Origin: Planomonospora sp. ID67723
Lineage (GTDB): Bacteria > Actinomycetota > Actinomycetes > Streptosporangiales > Streptosporangiaceae
Direction of reading: 5' to 3'
Length of the DNA stretch: 64,000 bases
Assembly: GCF_015711605.1 (NCBI RefSeq)
Contig: NZ_JABTEZ010000001.1
Location: 1,330,001 to 1,394,000 of the forward strand
Positions 27,715-34,800 of the stretch are shown piece by piece. The notes under the pieces are model-generated. The model did no database searches. It was given only the letters and a program-made list of their open reading frames with translations, and had not been told where the DNA came from. The position numbers were made by a program, and so were the translations under genes. Numbering within the stretch: position 1 is the stretch's first letter; the number at the start of each line of letters is the position of its first letter.

Positions 27715-27748
27715 CGGCGGCCCGGACGGATTCCCGTCCGGGCCGCCG
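27715..27748. terminator. Strong bidirectional terminator hairpin
   Basis: Perfect 15-bp stem (CGGCGGCCCGGACGG and its complement) with a 4-nt loop, between the convergent metallopeptidase (+) and GNAT (-) genes. Confidence 0.75.
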
Positions 27749-27764
27749 TCGTCGTGCGGGGACG

Positions 27765-28385
27765 TCACCCCCGGGCCGTGCTCCGGCCGAGGTAGGTGAG
27801 GGGGCCCGGGTCGGCGACCGGGATCTCGTGGAAGCCGAGGCGGTCGTAGAAGGCGCGGGCGGGGGCGTTGGCGGTGACCATGGCGAGGTGCACGGCGGCC
27901 ACCCCCTTGCGGTGCAGCGCGTCGAGGAAGGCGTGCATCAGCGCGCGGCCGTGCCCCTTGCGCTGGTGGGAGGGGAGCAGGTCGATGTGGAGGTGGGCCG
28001 GGTAGCCGACGGTCTCGGGGACGATCATCCGCTTCGGGCGGTACATGAGATCGATCATCGTCTCACTCGGAGTGGTGGGCGGCCCGTCCAGTGCGGGGAA
28101 GCGTTCTCTCATGCGGGGGAGCCAGGAGGCGCGGTAGGCCTCGACGAAGGCGGCGGTGTCGGCGGTGCCCAGGACGTAGCCGACCGCGCGCTCCCCGTCG
28201 TCGAGGACGAAGGTCAGGTCCGGCTCCAGTTCGGCGTAGGGAGCGGCGAAGATGCTGGGCATCAGGTCGAGGTCGGGATAGATGTGCCGGGAGTCGCCGC
28301 CCTCGTGGGCGGTTCGCACGCAGATGTCGTAGAGGGCGGGGCGGTCATCGGGCCGGTAGGGCCGGACGGTCGTCATGGAGGTCAT
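27765..28385 (-). CDS. GNAT-family acetyltransferase
   Basis: 206 residues; ATG 28385 or ATG 28376 (MTTVRPYRPDDRPALYDICVRTAHEGGDSRHIY). The acetyl-CoA-binding motif A is HLHIDLLPSHQRKGHGRALMHAFLDAL near residue 140, followed by VHLAMVTANAPARAFYDRLGFHEI. The N-terminal insert with YPDLDLMPSIFAAPYAELEPDLTFVLDD resembles actinobacterial GNATs fused in other proteins to N-acetylglucosaminidases. A LacI-type operator lies 11 nt upstream of the start, suggesting sugar-responsive control. Confidence 0.85.
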   Translation of the reverse strand: MTSMTTVRPYRPDDRPALYDICVRTAHEGGDSRHIYPDLDLMPSIFAAPYAELEPDLTFVLDDGERAVGYVLGTADTAAFVEAYRASWLPRMRERFPALDGPPTTPSETMIDLMYRPKRMIVPETVGYPAHLHIDLLPSHQRKGHGRALMHAFLDALHRKGVAAVHLAMVTANAPARAFYDRLGFHEIPVADPGPLTYLGRSTARG

Positions 28386-28396
28386 GATGCCTGCCT

Positions 28397-28410
28397 TGAG
28401 AGCGCTCTCA
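28397..28410. promoter_or_regulatory. LacI-family (CebR/CelR-like) operator palindrome
   Basis: TGAGAGCGCTCTCA, a perfect 14-bp palindrome that differs from the known actinobacterial cellulose-response box TGGGAGCGCTCCCA at two symmetric positions. It lies 11 nt upstream of the GNAT start on the minus strand. Confidence 0.6.
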
Positions 28411-28527
28411 CAAGGTTTTCGGAGGGGTGGCCGTGTCCTGTGGAGAGGGCCGGCGGCTGCCCGGAGGTTGCGATCTGGCGGATGTTATGGGGTGATTGGG
28501 GAGAATTATCCTGTTACCCTGCTCGGC

Positions 28528-29049
28528 ATGATCGAGGTCGAGCTGCGGGGCTGGCGTCCTGACGACGTGCCCGCCGTGCTGGCGGCCTTCCGCTCGCCCG
28601 ACATGGCCCGGCAGGCGGCCCGGCCGGTCGACACGCCCGCGGCGGCGCTGGAGTGGATGGCGTTCTGGGGTTTCCGGGACGACGCGCGGGCCTTCGCGGT
28701 GGTGGCCGGGGACGAGGTCGTGGGGAACGTCGCGGTGAGCAACATCGACGCTCACGACACCGGCTGGGTCTCCTACTGGACCATGCCGCACGCCCGGGGA
28801 CGGGGAGTCGCGGCGGCCGCGGCGATCAAGCTGGCCGAGTGGGCGTTCACCGAGCGCGGGCTGTTCCGGCTGGAACTGGGGCACCGGTTGAACAATCCAG
28901 CCTCCTGCGCGGTGGCGACCAGGGCGGGTTTCGCGGTCGAGGGTGTCGAACGGGCCAAGCTCAGGTACGGCGACGAGCGCCACGATGTGGAGCGCCATGC
29001 CCGCCTGGCCACCGACCGGTTCGCCGTACCGCAGGTCAGAGGGCTCTGA
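28528..29049 (+). CDS. RimJ/RimL-type GNAT acetyltransferase
   Basis: 173 residues from ATG 28528 (MIEVELRGWRPDDVPAVLAAF). The pattern GWVSYWTMPHARGRGVAAAAAIKLAEWAFTERGLFRLELGHRLNNPASCAVATRAGF is typical of RimJ/RimL relatives that acetylate protein N-termini or small molecules. The 3' end overlaps the convergent DUF742 gene by 14 nt. The substrate is unknown. Confidence 0.85.
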   Translation: MIEVELRGWRPDDVPAVLAAFRSPDMARQAARPVDTPAAALEWMAFWGFRDDARAFAVVAGDEVVGNVAVSNIDAHDTGWVSYWTMPHARGRGVAAAAAIKLAEWAFTERGLFRLELGHRLNNPASCAVATRAGFAVEGVERAKLRYGDERHDVERHARLATDRFAVPQVRGL

Positions 29050-29392
29050 GGCCGGCGAGGACGTCGCGCAGGAGGCTCTCGCGCGGGGCGGCGACGGCCG
29101 CCGGAGGCATGCGGACGGTCAGCAGGCCGTAGTCGCGCAGATCGCTGAGGAGCACCCGGACCACGCCGACGGCCAGCCCGGTCGCCGAGGCCGCCTCGGC
29201 GACCGAGATCGGCCGCCGGCAGGCGTTCAGGACGCGCAGGTGCTCGGGGGGAAGATCGGGAGGAACGGGTCCGACCGCCGAGACCATGGCGATCAGGTCG
29301 AACCGGTCGCCCGTGGGGCGGGTCCGGCCGCGGGTGACCGTGTAGGGACGGACGATGGGTCCGGCGTCCTGGTCGAGCCAGCGCTCTGTCAT
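29036..29392 (-). CDS. DUF742 protein (conservon CvnC-like)
   Basis: 118 residues. Family signature IVRPYTVTRGRTRP at the N-terminus and HLRVLNACRRPISVAEAASATGLAVGVVRVLLSDLRDYGLLTV, a winged-helix-like region, at the C-terminus. DUF742 is the third member of the conservon operons (CvnA kinase-like, CvnB roadblock, CvnC DUF742, CvnD GTPase) found across actinomycetes. Here it directly overlaps the CvnA-like gene by 4 nt, with no CvnB gene between and no CvnD gene after it. Confidence 0.88.
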   Translation of the reverse strand: MTERWLDQDAGPIVRPYTVTRGRTRPTGDRFDLIAMVSAVGPVPPDLPPEHLRVLNACRRPISVAEAASATGLAVGVVRVLLSDLRDYGLLTVRMPPAAVAAPRESLLRDVLAGLRAL

Positions 29393-31713
29393 ACGCCGTC
29401 ACCCTCTTTCTCGGCACGGCGCCATCCCGCGCGGAACGACGTGAGCACGGTGCTCGGGACGACGGGCTCGTCACCCGCGGGCCCGGCACCGTTCGCGTGC
29501 CCGGCACCATCGGCGGCGTGCCCGGTGCCGTTCGCGGTCTGCCCGGTGCCGGTGGTGTGTCCCGCGCCGTTCTGCCCGGTGCCGTTCGCTGCCTTCCGCA
29601 CCCGGCGGGGCAGCCCGCCGGGTCCGTCCTGCTCCCCGGGTACGGCCCGCGCCCCCAGGATCCGGTCGGGTGCGGTTTCCGCCACGGGTGCGGGAGCCTG
29701 CCCCGGCACGGGCCGCGGGGCGTGCTCCGGTACGGCCCCGCGGACGCGCTTGGGCAGGCCGTCGGCGGCGGGGACGCGCTCGACCTCGACCGAGTAGGTG
29801 ACCGGTTGCTCCGTGGCCAGGGCGGCCGGAGCGTGCGGTTCCGGCGTCTGGGCGACCAGCTCGCCGGGGATGAGCACGATCGCGGTGATCCCGCCGAACG
29901 GCGACGGCCGCAGGGAGACCCGGATGCCGTGGCGGGCGGCGAGCCTGCCGACCACGAACAGGCCGAGCCGGTCGCTGTCGGCCAGGTCGAACTCGGGCGG
30001 GTCGGCCAGCCGCGCGTTGAAGTGGGCCATCTCGGCGGGACTCATGCCGAGGCCGCGGTCCTCCACCTCGATCGCGTACCCCTTGGCCACCGTCTCGCCG
30101 TGCACGCGCACCGTCGTGCCGGGGGGCGAGAAGATCGCGGCGTTCTCCACCAGCTCGGCGACCAGGTGGATCACGTCGGTGACGACCGTGCCGACGAGCG
30201 CCGGGCCGTGCGGCACGGCGACCGTGACACGCAGGTAGTCCTCGACCTCCTCGACCGCGGCGCGCACCACGTCGTAGATCGCGACCGGCGTCCGCCAGCC
30301 GCGGCCGGGGACCGAGCCGGACAGGATGATCAGGCCCTCGGAGTGGCGCCGCATGCGGGTGGTCAGGTGGTCCAGGGCGAACAGGTCGTCGAGGATCTCC
30401 GGGTCGGTGGCGCGCTTCTCCATCGCCTCCAGCATGGCGAGCTGCCGGTGCAGGAGCGACTGGCTGCGCCTGGCCAGGTTCACGAAGACCTTGTTGACGC
30501 CCTTGCGCATCTCCGCCTGGCCGACGGCCGCCTCGACGGCGGTGCGCTGGACCGAGGAGAACGCCTCGCCGATGCTCACCACCTCGGCGGTGGTGCCGTG
30601 CCTCAGCTCGGGACTTTCGGACTCGGCGCAGACGTCCTCGCCCCTGCGGAGCCTGGCGACCACACTGGGCAGGCGCCTGTCGGCGAGGTCGAGAGCGGCC
30701 CGCTGCAGACCGACCAGCTCCGCGCCGATCCGGCGGCCGAAGCGCACCGAGACGAAGATCGACGCTGCGACCGCGACCAGGCCGAGCCCGCCCGCGACGC
30801 CGATCTGGACCAGCACGCCGGTGGCCAGCGGCGCGGCGCGGTCGGCGACGCGCTGGCTGACGTCACCGGCGACGCGGTCGAAGGCGTCCGACAGTGCTGC
30901 GGCGGCCGTCGCCCAGGAGATATCGGCCCGCTTGGCGGTGGGGAAGGCGTCCTCGATCCGTTCGAACGCGGCGAAGGCGGAGGATTCCGCCAGACGCCTG
31001 TAGGACGCCTGGAACTCCTCGTCGAGCTGCTCGAACCCGATGGAGTAGATCATTCTCCGGCTGGTGGTCAGCTCGGTGAACCTCGCGCGCTCCTGCGCGT
31101 CGATCCTCCCGGTGACCCCGGAGACCAGCGCGGCCTGCTGGCTCAGCAGCTCGCGGCTCCGTCCGACCAGGGTGATGGCCCGTACCTGGTCGATCAGGTC
31201 GATGTCGGCGGAGATCCGCATCTTCTCGTAGACGTCGAAGGCCAGCCGGATGATGGAGGTGTAGGCGTCCAGGGCGTCCAGCCGGGTGCTGGAGCGGCTG
31301 TCCACCCCGCTGCGCGCCTCGGTGAGCCGGTCCGTCGCGGCCAGCAGCCGGACGACCCTCTGCCACAGGGGGTCCGGGATGTCGGCCCGGCCCTCCGTGG
31401 CGAGTCGTTCGAGCTCCTCCCGCGCGGCGTTGGTCCGGGTCCTCTGGGTGTCGAGGGCGGAGCGCGAGCTCGCGGGGTCGCCCAGCAGGGTCAGGGAGAG
31501 CAGCCGCTCGTGCTGGAGTGCGGTGGTGAGCGCGCGGGTGGGGATGGTCACGTGGTCGTGGACCGAACTGACGACGAGGAGTTCCTGGCCGCTCCGTACG
31601 GTGATCGCCGCAGCGAACCCCCAGATCGCCACGAGCGAGACGAGAGGCACCAGGAGCAGGGCGAATATCTTCGCCTTGATCGAATATTTGCGGCCGGCCA
31701 TGGTACCTCGCAT
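29389..31713 (-). CDS. Conservon sensor kinase-like protein with nitrate/nitrite-sensing domain (CvnA-like)
   Basis: 774 residues from ATG 31713; ATG 31701 (MAGRKYSIKAKIF) is possible. TM helix at about 15-37, an extracellular helical NIT domain 40-300 (HVTIPTRALTTALQHERLLSLTLLGDPASSR), a second TM near 305-325, a HAMP-like linker, then a HATPase domain with VAELVENAAIFSPPGTTVRVHGE and EDRGLGMS. The equivalent of the H-box histidine is unclear, as in other conservon kinases. The long C-terminal tail (about 610-774) is low-complexity Pro/Gly/Ala/Thr/Asn. Presumed to pass a membrane signal to a small GTPase, but no GTPase gene is present here. Confidence 0.88.
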   Translation of the reverse strand: MRGTMAGRKYSIKAKIFALLLVPLVSLVAIWGFAAAITVRSGQELLVVSSVHDHVTIPTRALTTALQHERLLSLTLLGDPASSRSALDTQRTRTNAAREELERLATEGRADIPDPLWQRVVRLLAATDRLTEARSGVDSRSSTRLDALDAYTSIIRLAFDVYEKMRISADIDLIDQVRAITLVGRSRELLSQQAALVSGVTGRIDAQERARFTELTTSRRMIYSIGFEQLDEEFQASYRRLAESSAFAAFERIEDAFPTAKRADISWATAAAALSDAFDRVAGDVSQRVADRAAPLATGVLVQIGVAGGLGLVAVAASIFVSVRFGRRIGAELVGLQRAALDLADRRLPSVVARLRRGEDVCAESESPELRHGTTAEVVSIGEAFSSVQRTAVEAAVGQAEMRKGVNKVFVNLARRSQSLLHRQLAMLEAMEKRATDPEILDDLFALDHLTTRMRRHSEGLIILSGSVPGRGWRTPVAIYDVVRAAVEEVEDYLRVTVAVPHGPALVGTVVTDVIHLVAELVENAAIFSPPGTTVRVHGETVAKGYAIEVEDRGLGMSPAEMAHFNARLADPPEFDLADSDRLGLFVVGRLAARHGIRVSLRPSPFGGITAIVLIPGELVAQTPEPHAPAALATEQPVTYSVEVERVPAADGLPKRVRGAVPEHAPRPVPGQAPAPVAETAPDRILGARAVPGEQDGPGGLPRRVRKAANGTGQNGAGHTTGTGQTANGTGHAADGAGHANGAGPAGDEPVVPSTVLTSFRAGWRRAEKEGDGV

Positions 31714-31875
31714 TGCGGATATGCGTGGTTAACAGTGGCGAAACCCTAGCAATGCCGCCGGATTAGGGCCAGAGACCCGGATGACCAACCGGGAGAAAGA
31801 CTTTGTGTCTCTGCGGTGATGCGGAACCCCAGACCCCTCGGGCACGTCTGTAGTTGTCAGGAAGGGGAGGCGCCC

Positions 31876-32217
31876 ATGATGAGGGTTGCGGAACTGGTGG
31901 AGTCGGAACTGGCTCACGTGCCGGAGGCGGTTCTGGCCAGAGGAGACGAGCTGGAGCGCTCGGGAGCGGTGCAACTGGTCAGGTTCGGCCCGCGGCTCAT
32001 GACCGCGGAGGTGGACGACGGCGCCGCGTGCGTCGAGTTCCGGGTCACCGACGGGTTCCTGGAGTGGCACTGCACCTGTTCCGACGGCCGCCGGGGCGCG
32101 TTCTGCGCCCACTGCGTGGCGACGGCTCAGTCGGTCAGGAGGAGGACGGACAAGAACGCCTCCTGCGGCGTGCCGTCCGTGACGGCCTCGGAGAGCACGG
32201 TCCGGATCGCGTCGTAG
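31876..32217 (+). CDS. SWIM zinc-finger protein, probably truncated
   Basis: 113 residues from ATG 31876 behind GGGGAGG; ATG 31879 is adjacent. It has the N-terminal strand region common to actinobacterial SWIM proteins (ARGDELERSGAVQLVRFGPRLMTAEVDDG) and then the SWIM zinc motif WHCTCSDGRRGAFCAHCVATA (CxC...CxH). Relatives continue for hundreds of residues. Here about 30 residues of unlike sequence follow and the last 91 nt lie antisense to the barstar gene, so the original C-terminus is probably lost. Confidence 0.65.
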   Translation: MMRVAELVESELAHVPEAVLARGDELERSGAVQLVRFGPRLMTAEVDDGAACVEFRVTDGFLEWHCTCSDGRRGAFCAHCVATAQSVRRRTDKNASCGVPSVTASESTVRIAS

Positions 32218-32489
32218 GACGGCCGGTCCGCGCTGCGCAGTACCGACGGCTCCGACCAGACCAGCACGTGCTCACCCGGAGGCAGCCAGGACAGGTCGGT
32301 CAGGCAGTCGTACAACGCGTCGAGGTTGTGCCCGAAACGGCCGGGGAAGGACAGCGCCTCGGCGATCGCGGTCATGGCCTCGGCCGAGGTGGTGACCGCC
32401 GAGCCGTCCAGCCGGTGCGGTGTGACGACGTCGAGCATCTCCTTGTAAGCCGCCATCGAGCCCCGCTCGAACATTCCCCTGGACGTCAC
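32127..32489 (-). CDS. Barstar-family protein
   Basis: 120 residues. It matches barstar (barnase-inhibitor) proteins: a leading strand-helix (VTPHRLDGSAVTTSAEAMTAIAEALSFPGRFGHNLDALYDCLTDLSWLP), then a strand HVLVWSE and a final helix/strand AIRTVLSEAVTDG...FLSVLLL. The GHNLDALYDCLTDL segment is the family core. No barnase-like ribonuclease gene is adjacent. It may protect against a nuclease made elsewhere or by competitors, or be an orphan regulator. Confidence 0.82.
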   Translation of the reverse strand: MTSRGMFERGSMAAYKEMLDVVTPHRLDGSAVTTSAEAMTAIAEALSFPGRFGHNLDALYDCLTDLSWLPPGEHVLVWSEPSVLRSADRPSYDAIRTVLSEAVTDGTPQEAFLSVLLLTD

Positions 32490-32600
32490 CGGCCACCTCC
32501 GTACGGTTACCCCGATCCTCGTCCCGGCAGGCTACCCATCGGCGAACCGGGAAAAAACGCCCAAAGGCACCGCTTAGCCGACTCTGTAGCTATATTTGGG

Positions 32601-32628
32601 TAGACATAGATGTCTAGTTGTCTGACAA
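32601..32628. promoter_or_regulatory. Two palindromes before the EamA gene; GntR(FCD)-type operator
   Basis: TAGACATAGATGTCTA (32601-32616) is a perfect palindrome. TTGTCTGACAA (32618-32628) is another and fits the TnGTnnnACnA consensus of FadR/FCD-subfamily GntR regulators exactly. A GntR gene of that subfamily lies just downstream of the EamA gene. Confidence 0.55.
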
Positions 32629-32635
32629 TCGGACT

Positions 32636-33529
32636 ATGAAGCTCGCCGTCGTCGGGGCCGCCGTCCTCTGGGGCACCGCCGGGACCGCCGGACTGCTGGT
32701 CACCGGCGTCGACCCGGTCTCCCTCGCCGCCGCCCGCCTGGTGATCGGCGGGCTGGTGCTGGCGGTCGCCGCGGGCGCGGCCGTCCGGGCGCTGCCCCGC
32801 CGGGGACTGCTCGTCGCCGCCGCGCTGGGCGTGGCCGCCTACCAGCTCTGCTACTTCGCCGCGGTCAGCCGGACCGGGGTGGCCGTCGGCACCGTGGTCG
32901 CCATCGGCAGCGGCCCGGTCTTCACCGGGCTGCTCTCCTGGTCGCTCGACAAGGTGCCACCCACCCGGCGCTGGGCCGGGGCGACCGTGGCGGCGGTCGC
33001 CGGCTGCGCCGTACTGACGGGCGGGGGAGGCGAGGTTCGCGCGGACGGGATCCTGCTCGCCCTCCTCGGCGGCCTGATCTACGCCTCCTACGCGGTGGCC
33101 GCGGCCCGGGTGATCGGCGCCGGCGCCTCCTCCGACGCGGTCATGGGCGCCATGTTCGGCGGGGCCGCACTCGTCATGCTCCCGGTCCTGCTCCACACCG
33201 GGACAGGCTGGCTCGCCGACCCGCGCGGCCTGCTGACCGCGCTCTACCTGGGCTGCGCCACGACCGCGCTGGCCTACTTCCTGTACGGCAGGGGCCTGCG
33301 CACCACCCCGGTGGCGACCGCCGCCACCCTCGCCCTGGCGGAGCCCGCCGTCGCCGCCCTGCTCGGCGTCGCCGTACTCGGAGAGGCCCTGACACCGGTC
33401 TCGGCCGCCGGGCTGCTGCTGCTCGGCACGAGCCTCGTCGTGGTCGCCCTGCCCGACCGTCCGCACAAGGACGCACCCGTGCCCGACCTGGCGACCCACG
33501 GCACCCGGGAGACGCGCCACCCGGCCTGA
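32636..33529 (+). CDS. EamA-family exporter
   Basis: 297 residues from ATG 32636. An in-frame TTG at 32618 would lie inside the operator, so it is less likely. Ten hydrophobic helices form two EamA repeats (MKLAVVGAAVLWGTAGTAGLLVTGVDPVSLAAARLVIGG; GLIYASYAVAAARVIGAGASSDAVMG). The C-terminus AAGLLLLGTSLVVVALPDRP is typical. Probably a metabolite or amino-acid exporter controlled by the downstream GntR regulator. Confidence 0.88.
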   Translation: MKLAVVGAAVLWGTAGTAGLLVTGVDPVSLAAARLVIGGLVLAVAAGAAVRALPRRGLLVAAALGVAAYQLCYFAAVSRTGVAVGTVVAIGSGPVFTGLLSWSLDKVPPTRRWAGATVAAVAGCAVLTGGGGEVRADGILLALLGGLIYASYAVAAARVIGAGASSDAVMGAMFGGAALVMLPVLLHTGTGWLADPRGLLTALYLGCATTALAYFLYGRGLRTTPVATAATLALAEPAVAALLGVAVLGEALTPVSAAGLLLLGTSLVVVALPDRPHKDAPVPDLATHGTRETRHPA

Positions 33530-33551
33530 ACACAGCCCCCGAGCCGCGACG

Positions 33552-33624
33552 CGCAGCGTCGCCGTGGACCCGTGAGGGGGCGCCGGTGAGCCAATGGAGG
33601 AGCGCCCGCAGCGTCGCCGTGGAC
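33552..33624 (+). repeat. 18-bp direct repeat before the GntR gene
   Basis: CGCAGCGTCGCCGTGGAC occurs at 33552-33569 and 33607-33624, a 55-bp period, in the 114 nt between the EamA and GntR genes. It may be a local duplication; no regulator signature is recognised. Confidence 0.5.
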
Positions 33625-33643
33625 ACAGCAATAGGCTCACGCT

Positions 33644-34267
33644 GTGACCCTCCCGATCCATCCCGTCTCCGCCGTCGCCGCCCTGGCCGATGCGCTCCGC
33701 CGCCGGGTGCTCTCCGGCGAGATCGAGCCGGGTACGCCCCTGCCCGAGCAGGAGCTCTCCGCGGCGTACGGTGTGGCCCGCCCGACCGTCCGTGAGGCGC
33801 TGGCGGTCCTGGTCCACGAGGGTCTGCTCCGCCGGGAACGGCACCGCAGCGCCCAGGTGGCCGAGGTGACCGTGGCCGATCTCGACGACCTGATGTTCGT
33901 CCGCCGCCCGCTGGAGGACCTGATGGCGCTCTCGCTGGCCGGCAGGCGGGTGGCCGAAGCCGACGCGGCGCTGGCGCGGATGACCGCGCTGCCCGGCGAC
34001 GCCTCCTGGTCGGACGTGGTCGCCGAGCACATGGCGCTGCACCAGGCGCTGATCGTCGCGGTGGGCAGCCCCCGCCTGGAGCGGCTCTACGCCACGCTGG
34101 CCGCCGAGACCCGGCTGGGCCTGGTCCGGCTCCGCGCGCTCTACGCCGACCGGGACGTGCTGGTGGCGGAGCACCGCGACCTGCTGGACGCCATCGCCCG
34201 AGGTCCGTCGGAGGAGGCGCGCCGCGCCGTCGCCGCCCATCTCGACCATGGCTGGGGCGAGCGCTGA
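33644..34267 (+). CDS. GntR-family (FCD) transcriptional regulator
   Basis: 207 residues, GTG start. N-terminal wHTH: LADALRRRVLSGEIEPGTPLPEQELSAAYGVARPTVREALAVLVHEGLLRRE. C-terminal FCD all-helical domain with metal/ligand-binding pattern DLDDLMFVRRPLEDL, HMALHQALIVAVGSPRLERLY and EHRDLLDAIARG. The two palindromes before the EamA gene match the half-site rule of this subfamily, so it probably represses the EamA gene in response to an acid-type ligand. Confidence 0.9.
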   Translation: MTLPIHPVSAVAALADALRRRVLSGEIEPGTPLPEQELSAAYGVARPTVREALAVLVHEGLLRRERHRSAQVAEVTVADLDDLMFVRRPLEDLMALSLAGRRVAEADAALARMTALPGDASWSDVVAEHMALHQALIVAVGSPRLERLYATLAAETRLGLVRLRALYADRDVLVAEHRDLLDAIARGPSEEARRAVAAHLDHGWGER

Positions 34268-34326
34268 CCGCCCGACTTGGGCGGTTCTATTGCACGACAA
34301 CCCCTTAAGTCGTCAGAATCGCGGCC

Positions 34327-34677
34327 ATGCACGGCAATTCGATGCCGGATACCTACGTGTACGTCACAGAAGAAGGCGTGACCCGCCACTACGCGGACGG
34401 CAGCGTGGACGCCCTCGCGTGGGAGGACGTCGTCGAGGTGCGGGTCGTGGGGGACACGGACACAGACATCCTGTACATCCTGCTCGATCGTGACGGCCAG
34501 GGCTGCGTCGTGCCCAAGTCCGCCACAGACGGGGCCTTCCTCACCCGGCTCCGCTATCTGCCGGATTTCGACCTCGACCGGCTCAGTGCGGCGATGGACG
34601 CCGTCCAGGACTCCTCCGTCGTCGTCTGGCGCAGCCCCGACCCCCCTTCGGCCCTGCCGGACCTGGAGTACGACTAG
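34327..34677 (+). CDS. Hypothetical protein, PH-like strand pattern
   Basis: 116 residues, ATG 34327 (the next in-frame ATG is 34342). Alternating strands TYVYVTEEGVTRHYADGSVDALAWEDVVEVRVVGDTD, then ILYILLDRDGQGCVVPKSATDGAFLTRLRYLPDFDLDRLSAAM. The pattern suggests a small beta-rich domain with a C-terminal helix. I recall similar uncharacterised proteins with VVP...FL.RL..LPGFD but no assigned function. No signal peptide or membrane helix. Coding is supported by frame bias and a clean start. Confidence 0.7.
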   Translation: MHGNSMPDTYVYVTEEGVTRHYADGSVDALAWEDVVEVRVVGDTDTDILYILLDRDGQGCVVPKSATDGAFLTRLRYLPDFDLDRLSAAMDAVQDSSVVVWRSPDPPSALPDLEYD

Positions 34678-34800
34678 CGCCCGCGTCTCCCGGCGGCCTC
34701 CGCTCCTTCGTGTACCGCCCCCGCACGGAGGCCTGCGGGCCCGCGACCTCGCCGGGGTGTCCGGCCGACGGGCCCCGCGATGTGACCCGCCGGACGCGCC

